Source: Haliscomenobacter sp038240665 (GTDB lineage Bacteria; Bacteroidota; Bacteroidia; Chitinophagales; Saprospiraceae). Taken from it: a stretch of DNA of 18,401 bases. Below are positions 12,488 to 18,401 of the stretch, piece after piece. Position 1 is the first letter of the stretch. Each line of letters opens with the position of its first letter. Where the stretch lies: positions 1-18,401 of the forward strand of contig JBBRGN010000066.1 of NCBI GenBank assembly GCA_038240665.1. The letters run 5' to 3'. The notes under the pieces are model-generated. The model was not told where the DNA came from. It worked only from the letters and a program-made list of their open reading frames with translations, and did no database searches. Made by a program: the position numbers and the translations under genes.

Positions 12488-13384
12488 ATGATATTGCCAC
12501 TACAGTCAAAAAATACCGCCTTAGCTGCCGAAAACGATGCAGCGCCACTGCGGATTTGTATTCAAGGTTATCCAGGTGCGTTTCATGATATTGCCGCACG
12601 CCGCGTATTTACTGGCCGAGCACTGGAAATTGTTCCCGCGCTGACTTTTGAAAAATTAGTAGAAGTCACCGAATTAGGCGAAGAAGCGGACATCGCTTTG
12701 ATGGCCATTGAAAACACCCTAGCCGGAAGTCTGATGGCCAACTATAAACTGCTCAGCAAATCGAATCTCAAGATCATTGGGGAAGTATATTTGCGGGTTA
12801 AACAAAACCTGCTGGTGTTGCCGGGGCATAAAATTGAAAACCTCACTGAAGTTCATTCACATCCCATTGCCATTGAGCAATGTCGGGAGTTTTTCCGTCG
12901 GCATCCGCACATCCGTTTGGTAGAAATGGAGGATACGGCACTATCAGCACGCAACCTCCGCGATCATCAGCAAGGACATATTGGCGCGATAGCCAGCATT
13001 TGGGCTGCCGAATTGTACGATTTGGAGATTTTGGATGAAAGCATCGAAACCAATAAGCAGAATTATACCCGGTTTTTGATTTTACAGCGCGAAAACAAAG
13101 CCAAACCAGTGGAAAATGCCAATAAATTTTCCATCAGTTTTGCCGTAGATCATACCGTAGGGAGTTTGTACAAGGTACTCGCCATCTTAGCTGCTTACAA
13201 TGTCAACTTGACGAAGATTCAATCTGCGCCGATCATTGGTCAACCCTGGGAATACCTTTTTTATGTAGATTTTGTAGCCGAAGGTTTGGTAAGTCCGGAG
13301 CTTGCCCTTACGGCCATTCAACCAATTACGCATAGCTTAAAGCTCTATGGCGCGTATCATCAGGGGGAGCATTTTGAACATTGA
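12488..13384 (+). CDS. pheA: Prephenate dehydratase
   Basis: A 298-residue enzyme that converts prephenate to phenylpyruvate, the last step before transamination to Phe. The start is the ATG at 12488: the frame is open upstream to about 12341, but that part covers leader peptide 2 and its terminator and cannot be translated product. The catalytic domain (about 20-198) has IQGYPGAFHDIAA, ALMAIENTLAGSLM, GAIAS (166-170) and NYTRF (192-196, with the TRF catalytic triplet). A C-terminal ACT domain (about 212-290) has TVGSLYKVLAILAAYNVNLT and IQSAPIIG where many homologues have ESRP; it probably binds Phe for feedback inhibition. There is no chorismate mutase domain; that activity is at the end of the operon. 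Confidence 0.94.
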   Translation: MILPLQSKNTALAAENDAAPLRICIQGYPGAFHDIAARRVFTGRALEIVPALTFEKLVEVTELGEEADIALMAIENTLAGSLMANYKLLSKSNLKIIGEVYLRVKQNLLVLPGHKIENLTEVHSHPIAIEQCREFFRRHPHIRLVEMEDTALSARNLRDHQQGHIGAIASIWAAELYDLEILDESIETNKQNYTRFLILQRENKAKPVENANKFSISFAVDHTVGSLYKVLAILAAYNVNLTKIQSAPIIGQPWEYLFYVDFVAEGLVSPELALTAIQPITHSLKLYGAYHQGEHFEH

Positions 13385-13425
13385 CGTAAATAAGAAATTT
13401 CGAAATCATTTCTTACCACAGGATT

Positions 13426-14610
13426 ATGGAACCTATTATTTTACCGGCACATCGCATGGGCAACGTGGAAGAATACTACTTCTCCACCAAGTTGAAAGAG
13501 ATTGCTCGATTGCGCAACGAAGGGAAGGATATTTTGAACTTAGGTATCGGTAGCCCCGATCTAGCGCCTACCGAGGCCACGATCGAGACGCTGGTCAATG
13601 CGGCAAGGGAGGCAAATACCCACGCTTACCAAAGCTACATCGGCATCCCGGAGTTGCGCCAAGCTTTTGCCAATTGGTACCAACAACATTTTGGAGTTAC
13701 TTTAAATCCTGATCGGGAAATTTTACCGCTTTTGGGCTCAAAGGAAGGGATCATGCACATCTCAATGAGCTACCTCGAACCTGGAGTTGAAGTACTTACG
13801 CCGAACCCTGGTTATCCTGCATACCGTTCTACGGCTTTTTTGACGGGGGCAACCATACGCGATTATGAACTTTTAGAGGAAAAAAACTGGCAACCAGATT
13901 TGGATCAATTGGCTGCTCAAGATTTGTCGAAAGTAAAAATTATGTGGGTCAATTACCCCAATATGCCTACGGGAGCGCGTGCTGACCTCGGATTTTTTAA
14001 AGATTTAATCGCTTTTGCACGCACCCATCAAATTCTTGTTGTCAATGATAACCCTTATGCCTTTATCCTCAACAATCAGCCGCTTAGCTTATTGAGTATT
14101 GATGGCGCTAAAGACGTAGCGCTAGAACTTAACTCACTCAGCAAATCACACAATATGGCGGGGTGGCGCGTAGGAATGGTTGCTGGCGCTGCACCTTATC
14201 TGGACACCATTCTGCGTTTCAAAAGCAACATGGATTCGGGTATGTTCAAACCGGTACAACTGGCGGCGGTACAAGCCCTGCAAAACCCAGAATCTTGGTA
14301 TCAAAACCTCAATGAAAAGTATACCGAACGCCGCGAAGTAGTGTATCGAATCTTTGACATCCTGGATTGCCATTACGATCGGGACCAAGTGGGTATGTTT
14401 GTTTGGGCGCGCATACCGGAGGCCATCAGCAATGGATTTGCACTTTCTGACGATGTCCTGCACAATGCCCAGGTGTTTTTGACGCCTGGAGGGATCTTCG
14501 GAACTCAAGGTGACAAATACATGCGCATTTCTTTATGTGCAGAAACAGCGGTGTTTGAGGAAGCTGCACAGCGCATTAACGCAATGGTAAAAACTAGTGT
14601 CAAGGTTTAA
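13426..14610 (+). CDS. Class I/II PLP aminotransferase (probable aromatic/aspartate aminotransferase)
   Basis: A 394-residue fold-type I aminotransferase. The PLP lysine is Lys240 in SLSKSHNMAGWRVGM. Other marks are LNLGIGSPDLAPT (37-49), LGSKEGIMH, NPGYPAY (127-133), NYPNMPTGA (176-184), NDNPY (207-211) and Arg367 in MRISLC, which binds the substrate carboxylate. The closest subgroup by feel is the LL-diaminopimelate/aspartate aminotransferase type. Its place between pheA and tyrA suggests it makes Phe from phenylpyruvate and Tyr from 4-hydroxyphenylpyruvate, which is inference from context. The start has AGGA six bases upstream. The gap to pheA is 41 bases with no terminator. Confidence 0.9.
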   Translation: MEPIILPAHRMGNVEEYYFSTKLKEIARLRNEGKDILNLGIGSPDLAPTEATIETLVNAAREANTHAYQSYIGIPELRQAFANWYQQHFGVTLNPDREILPLLGSKEGIMHISMSYLEPGVEVLTPNPGYPAYRSTAFLTGATIRDYELLEEKNWQPDLDQLAAQDLSKVKIMWVNYPNMPTGARADLGFFKDLIAFARTHQILVVNDNPYAFILNNQPLSLLSIDGAKDVALELNSLSKSHNMAGWRVGMVAGAAPYLDTILRFKSNMDSGMFKPVQLAAVQALQNPESWYQNLNEKYTERREVVYRIFDILDCHYDRDQVGMFVWARIPEAISNGFALSDDVLHNAQVFLTPGGIFGTQGDKYMRISLCAETAVFEEAAQRINAMVKTSVKV

Positions 14611-14700
14611 TTTTAGTTGAATCTGTTGAGGAATTTAGCTTGGACTCCAAAAAAAATTCCTAACACTTTTTCAGCAAGGATCATCAGAAATACTTAAACA

Positions 14701-15543
14701 GTGGTCATTACAATTATTGGAATAGGCTTGATTGGTGGGTCGCTAGGTATAGCCTTAAAAGAAAATGGCTTTGCCAGCCGCATCATCGGGGTAGATGTGA
14801 GTCAATCGAATTTGGACAAAGCCATTCGGCGGCGTTTGATCGATGAAGATATGTTGTTGGCGGAAGCGGTGGCACAATCCAACTTGATCATCGTAGCGAC
14901 TCCCGTTGACATCATGACGCAATTGGTGGTCCAGGTGCTGGACTTGCTACAAGACGGGCAAATTGTGATTGATGTGGGTTCTACCAAGGCGCCAGTGATT
15001 GAGGCGGTGAAAAACCACCCCCGGCGCCGGCAATTCGTAGCTACGCACCCCATGGCTGGCACCGAATATTCAGGCCCGGAAGCCGCCATTCCCAATCTTT
15101 TCGAAAACAAATACACGGTGCTTTGTGACGTTGAAGAAAGCGATCCTCAGGCGGTGGAAATGGTAGAAAAACTCTACCGCTCCATTCCCATGAAAATCGC
15201 TTATTTAGAAAGCACCTCGCACGACGTACATACTGCGTACATTTCGCACATTTCGCACATCAGCTCTTTTGCCCTGGCTTTGACGGTTTTGGCTAAAGAA
15301 AAAGATGAAGAGCGCATTTTTGAACTTGCTAGTTCAGGATTTGGCTCTACGGTGCGTTTGGCGAAAAGTTCGCCTGATACCTGGGTGCCGATTTTTCGGC
15401 AAAACCGCGACAACATACTCGACGTACTGGACGAACACATCTGCAGGTTATCACAGTTTCGTACCTTGCTGATCAAGAAAGACTTTACTACTTTTTATAA
15501 ACTGATTGAAGAAGCAAATCAAATCCGCAAAATCATCTCATAA
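14701..15543 (+). CDS. tyrA: Prephenate dehydrogenase
   Basis: A 280-residue NAD(P)-dependent enzyme that turns prephenate into 4-hydroxyphenylpyruvate for tyrosine. It starts at GTG 14701; an in-frame TAA lies just upstream (14695-14697), so no earlier start is possible. Motifs: IGIGLIGGSLGIALK (6-20) as the Rossmann turn, VATPVD (65-70), DVGSTK (91-96), THPMAGTEYSG (115-125) and SHISHISSFALA (182-193), which matches the SHLPH-type active-site helix with the key His183. There is no ACT domain, so feedback by Tyr may act elsewhere. A 90-base gap separates it from the aminotransferase gene and holds a small inverted repeat (AGGAATTT/AAATTCCT) but no terminator. Confidence 0.93.
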   Translation: MVITIIGIGLIGGSLGIALKENGFASRIIGVDVSQSNLDKAIRRRLIDEDMLLAEAVAQSNLIIVATPVDIMTQLVVQVLDLLQDGQIVIDVGSTKAPVIEAVKNHPRRRQFVATHPMAGTEYSGPEAAIPNLFENKYTVLCDVEESDPQAVEMVEKLYRSIPMKIAYLESTSHDVHTAYISHISHISSFALALTVLAKEKDEERIFELASSGFGSTVRLAKSSPDTWVPIFRQNRDNILDVLDEHICRLSQFRTLLIKKDFTTFYKLIEEANQIRKIIS

Positions 15544-15553
15544 CTTATTGACC

Positions 15554-16648
15554 ATGGAAATGACTTTCCGTCCTATCATTGAGCGCAGCAGCAAACGCCC
15601 GATCATCATCGCCGGGCCGTGTAGCGCCGAAACAGAAGAACAAGTGTTGCAAACTGCACGCGACTTGGTTCAGTACAATATGGTAGATCTCTACCGTGCT
15701 GGTATTTGGAAACCCCGCACCCGTCCTGGAGAATTTGAAGGGGTAGGTTCCATCGGGCTGCCTTGGTTGAAGGCAGTAAAAGAGGAAACGGGATTGAAAG
15801 TAACCACCGAGGTGGCCAACACGTTCCATGTACAGGAAGCGTTGAAATTTGGCATCGATGTGCTGTGGTTGGGTGCGCGTACCACCGCTAACCCATTCTC
15901 AGTTCAAGAAGTGGCTGATGCACTCAAAGGCGTGGACATCCCTGTAATGGTGAAAAACCCCGTTAACCCCGACTTGAAATTGTGGATTGGCGCCATCGAG
16001 CGCATCTACAAGGCGGGTATTACCCGGATTGCTGCGGTTCACCGCGGGTTTTCTTACCACGGCGAAACCCAATACCGCAACGTACCCCGTTGGCAGATTC
16101 CGATCGACCTGCGTCGTCATTTCCCGGATTTAGAGATCATTTGCGACAACAGCCACATCTGTGGTCGCCGTGATCTGTTGCTGGATGTTGCTCAAAAAGC
16201 CATGGACTTGAACTTTGATGGCATTATGTCAGAAGTTCACCCCAATCCCGACAAAGCTTGGAGCGATGCGGCACAGCAAGTGACGCCAGTCCAGTTCAAA
16301 GAATTGGTGGATAAATTGGAATTGCGCGATGCCAATACCGATGATCCTGCTTTCTTAAGCCACATGCAGCACCTGCGCAATGAAATCGACGAATTGGATG
16401 AGGATCTATTGAACCTTTTGGGTCGCCGGATGAAGATCGCCGAACAAATTGGCGAGTACAAAAAGCAAAACAACATTGCCGTACTACAGGCTGGTCGTTG
16501 GACGGAATTATTGGGTCGCGCGATTGCCATTGGTAAAAAACGCGGTTTGAGCGAAGAGTTTGTAACGGTGGTTTTAAAAGCCATCCACGACGAATCCATC
16601 AACCACCAAATCCGCATCATGCATGCAGAGGAGCCAGTAGCGAAGTAA
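15554..16648 (+). CDS. Bifunctional DAHP synthase / chorismate mutase
   Basis: A 364-residue fusion from the ATG at 15554, ten bases after the tyrA stop; an in-frame TTG inside tyrA (15506) is rejected. The N-terminal type I-beta DAHP synthase (about 1-255) condenses phosphoenolpyruvate and erythrose-4-phosphate. It shows AGPCSAE (20-26) with metal ligand Cys23, KPRT (53-56), GART (108-111), KNP (134-136), AVHRG with His163, CDNSH (197-201) and SEVHP (226-230). The C-terminal AroQ-type chorismate mutase (about 265-355) has LRNEIDELDEDLLNLLGRRM and IAEQIGEYKK. This order is known from Bacteroidota such as Prevotella and Porphyromonas, where the mutase domain also mediates inhibition by prephenate. 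The fusion supplies both the entry step and the branch step of the operon. Confidence 0.94.
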   Translation: MEMTFRPIIERSSKRPIIIAGPCSAETEEQVLQTARDLVQYNMVDLYRAGIWKPRTRPGEFEGVGSIGLPWLKAVKEETGLKVTTEVANTFHVQEALKFGIDVLWLGARTTANPFSVQEVADALKGVDIPVMVKNPVNPDLKLWIGAIERIYKAGITRIAAVHRGFSYHGETQYRNVPRWQIPIDLRRHFPDLEIICDNSHICGRRDLLLDVAQKAMDLNFDGIMSEVHPNPDKAWSDAAQQVTPVQFKELVDKLELRDANTDDPAFLSHMQHLRNEIDELDEDLLNLLGRRMKIAEQIGEYKKQNNIAVLQAGRWTELLGRAIAIGKKRGLSEEFVTVVLKAIHDESINHQIRIMHAEEPVAK

Positions 16649-16676
16649 TTTGATCTCTTATTACGGAATCATTCCT

Positions 16677-16742
16677 AAGGTTGGGATAGGGGAGTGCAAG
16701 GGAATTAAAAAACTTTGCCCCCCCTATTCCCAACCTTTTTTT
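16677..16742 (+). terminator. Terminator of the aromatic operon
   Basis: AAGGTTGGGATAGGGG (16677-16692) pairs with CCCCTATTCCCAACCTT (16721-16737), with one bulged T. Inside, GCAAG can pair with CTTTGC. Seven T follow (16736-16742). It is a strong hairpin, 28 bases after the DAHP synthase stop. Confidence 0.88.
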
Positions 16743-16776
16743 ATTTTTGAGCAATGAGTCAAATCAAATTAAACCA

Positions 16777-17559
16777 ATGAACTACGAAAACTTACTTTTA
16801 CAAGAAGAAGAGGGCATTCTACTCTTGACCATCAACCGCCCTACGGCGCTCAATGCGCTCAATACCACCACCATCCAGGAGCTCAACTACTTTTTTAGCC
16901 AAGATGCGCCGCAGCGCCACCACATCAGCGGTATCATCCTCACTGGCGCGGGAGAGAAGGCGTTTGTGGCTGGTGCTGATATCAAAGGCTTTTTGGCTTT
17001 AGATGGTGAAGCGGGTAAAAAAATGGCACAGTACGGGCAGGATACTTTTTTCCTCATCGAGCGTTTTTCTAAACCCGTAGTTGCCGCTGTTAACGGATTT
17101 GCTTTGGGAGGTGGTTGTGAACTGGCGATGGCTTGTCACCTCCGAGTCGCTGGCGAAAATGCACGTTTTGGCCAGCCAGAAGTCAATCTGGGTATCATCC
17201 CAGGCTATGGTGGCACCCAACGTTTGATTCAGTACATTGGGAAAACCAAAGCTACCGAACTCATTATGACCGGCGACATCATTGGCGCAGATGAAGCATT
17301 GCGCTTAGGATTGGTCAATTACGTAGTACCTGCGGGCAGCGAAGTGGCCAAAGCCAAAGAATTACTCAAAAAAATCAGTACCAAAGGGCCCATCGCGATC
17401 GCCAAAGTCATCGAAAGCATCAACGCTTATTTTCAAGATGGCGAAGATGGTTTTGTTCGCGAAATAACCGCTTTTGGCGAAACCACCGCTACCGAAGATT
17501 TTCGCGAAGGTGCTACCGCCTTTATTGAAAAACGCACCCCCAACTTTCAAGGCAAATAA
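16777..17559 (+). CDS. Enoyl-CoA hydratase (crotonase family)
   Basis: A 260-residue protein from the ATG at 16777; a TTG at 16747 would begin in the operon terminator's tail and is rejected. It hydrates trans-2-enoyl-CoA to 3-hydroxyacyl-CoA in beta-oxidation or a related CoA pathway. The oxyanion-hole segments are GEKAFVAGADIKG (59-71) and NGFALGGGCE (106-115). Both catalytic glutamates of true hydratases are present, Glu115 in GGGCE and Glu135 in FGQPEVNLGIIPGYGGTQRL, 20 residues apart as in the rat enzyme. Length is normal. The ATG is only 34 bases after the terminator's T-run, so its own promoter would have to overlap the terminator, or it depends on read-through. The next gene begins one base after its stop. 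Confidence 0.9.
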   Translation: MNYENLLLQEEEGILLLTINRPTALNALNTTTIQELNYFFSQDAPQRHHISGIILTGAGEKAFVAGADIKGFLALDGEAGKKMAQYGQDTFFLIERFSKPVVAAVNGFALGGGCELAMACHLRVAGENARFGQPEVNLGIIPGYGGTQRLIQYIGKTKATELIMTGDIIGADEALRLGLVNYVVPAGSEVAKAKELLKKISTKGPIAIAKVIESINAYFQDGEDGFVREITAFGETTATEDFREGATAFIEKRTPNFQGK

Positions 17560-17560
17560 C

Positions 17561-18401
17561 ATGGACATCCAATTGGCTACTGTTGATCTCCCTGATTTTG
17601 GCCTTCCTACCGAAGTCCCCCAGCTTGCGCCACAATTGTACGAATTTCGATTGGAGCGATTGCGCTGGCGGATGGCCGATGAAGCCCTTGATTTCCTCAT
17701 CATTTACGCTGATCGGGAACACCTGGCTAATCTGTCGTGGGTCAGCGGGTACGACCCAAGGTTTGAAGAAGCTTTATTGGTGGTGGATCGGCATCAATTG
17801 CCTTTGCTACTAATTGGCAATGAAGGCTATGGTTTTGCGGATTTAGCGCCCGCTCCTTTACGCAAACTGCTGTATCAGCCACTTAGTTTGCTGGGGCAAT
17901 CGCGGAAGGAAAGTTCCAATTTGAAAAAAATCCTTACGGAAGAAGGCATCCATACCGGCGTCAGAATAGGCGTAGCGGGCTGGAAATATTTTAGCCAGGA
18001 AGAGTTTGATAATGCGGCTTACGTTTTTGAAACGCCTTCTTATCTCATTGATCTCTTGCGCCAACTTACCGGAGATCACCACAAAGTGGTCAATGCCAAC
18101 TACCTTTTTATGAACCCAGTGGATGGCTTGCGCATCATCAATGAAGCTGAGCAATTAGCGGCTTTTGAGTTCGCGGCTTGTTACAGTTCGGATGGAGTAA
18201 AAAAAGTGCTCTGGGACTTGCAACCGGGGATGACTGAGTACGAAGCCGCTGCTTTAATGGGGGTAAATGGCATTCCGCTAAGCTGCCATTTGATGTTAAG
18301 TGCTGGCCCTCGTGCGGCCTATGGATTGCCGAGTCCGTCGATGACTCGTTTGGAAGAAGGGCAACCCTTTACCATGGCGCTCGGACTATGGGGTGCGCTC
18401 A
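17561..18401 (+). CDS. M24 (aminopeptidase P/creatinase fold) family protein, N-terminal part
   Basis: An open frame of 280 codons from ATG 17561 that runs off the right edge. The first part (about 25-160) fits the creatinase N-terminal domain: YEFRLERLRWRMADEALDFL, then ADREHLANLSWVSGYDPRFEEALLVV. The second part begins the pita-bread fold: INEAEQLAAFEFAACYSSDGV, LQPGMTEYEAAALM, then SAGPRAAYGLPSPS and LEEGQPFTMALGLWGAL. In active M24 peptidases the last two segments normally carry a His and the first metal-binding Asp (D-x-G); neither is evident here. It may be a metal-free member such as a creatinase-like hydrolase, or a non-enzymatic homologue. The start one base after the hydratase stop implies translational coupling. 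Confidence 0.78.
   Translation, partial: MDIQLATVDLPDFGLPTEVPQLAPQLYEFRLERLRWRMADEALDFLIIYADREHLANLSWVSGYDPRFEEALLVVDRHQLPLLLIGNEGYGFADLAPAPLRKLLYQPLSLLGQSRKESSNLKKILTEEGIHTGVRIGVAGWKYFSQEEFDNAAYVFETPSYLIDLLRQLTGDHHKVVNANYLFMNPVDGLRIINEAEQLAAFEFAACYSSDGVKKVLWDLQPGMTEYEAAALMGVNGIPLSCHLMLSAGPRAAYGLPSPSMTRLEEGQPFTMALGLWGAL

Noticed and set aside
14631..14672. AGGAATTT/AAATTCCT inverted repeat before tyrA as a terminator
   Set aside because: AT-rich 8-bp stem with a long loop and no T-run directly after it; the operon appears continuous.
15229..15262. Short tandem repeat CATTTCGCA within tyrA
   Set aside because: It encodes the SHISHIS part of the conserved active-site helix, so it is explained by protein sequence.
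15506..15553. Upstream TTG start for the DAHP synthase, overlapping tyrA
   Set aside because: The ATG at 15554 is a better start, and the added residues are not part of the DAHP synthase fold.

Overview
The window looks like a chromosomal segment from a Bacteroidota bacterium, probably of the Saprospiraceae type (an inference from gene content and style, not a search). Signs of this are a type IX secretion C-terminal domain on a xylanase, a DUF5916 outer-membrane-type protein, a LytS/LytTR pair, a DAHP synthase with a C-terminal chorismate mutase, few Shine-Dalgarno sequences, and a promoter upstream of the aromatic operon that matches the Bacteroidota form (TTG, about 20 bases, TAnnTTTG).

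Left part (1-2122, minus strand): the start of a Tat-exported Gfo/Idh/MocA oxidoreductase cut by the window edge, a DinB-like protein, a small secreted helical protein and a sterol desaturase/fatty acid hydroxylase family membrane protein. From 2328 on the plus strand come a LytS-type sensor kinase and an overlapping LytTR response regulator, then a 737-residue DUF5916 protein. Facing it on the minus strand is a large secreted GH10 xylanase. A gene-poor stretch of about 950 bases (8803-9748) follows. It holds a perfect 24-bp inverted repeat with a 5-base loop and an island of about 61-bp repeats in both orientations. Next are nagA (plus) and a secreted propeller-like protein (minus), which converge with a 16-base gap.

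The most interesting region is 12024-16745. It is a dedicated phenylalanine/tyrosine operon: prephenate dehydratase, class I/II aminotransferase, prephenate dehydrogenase, and DAHP synthase fused to chorismate mutase, closed by a strong terminator. Between its promoter and the first gene lie two complete attenuators in tandem. Each has a leader peptide packed with Phe and Tyr codons, a 1:2 protector hairpin, a long 2:3 antiterminator and a 3:4 terminator with a U-run. In both, the antiterminator's 5' arm is the codon string for Lys-Gly-Thr directly after the aromatic run. The second module has a possible promoter of its own at matching spacing, so the whole promoter-leader-attenuator cassette appears to have been duplicated. 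The second leader overlaps an apparent N-terminal extension of the dehydratase reading frame; I place the real pheA start at 12488.

After the operon terminator come an enoyl-CoA hydratase with both catalytic glutamates and, one base after its stop, the first 280 codons of an M24 (aminopeptidase P/creatinase fold) protein that runs off the right edge and appears to lack the first metal-binding residues. No tRNA, rRNA, CRISPR array or intact insertion sequence was seen.
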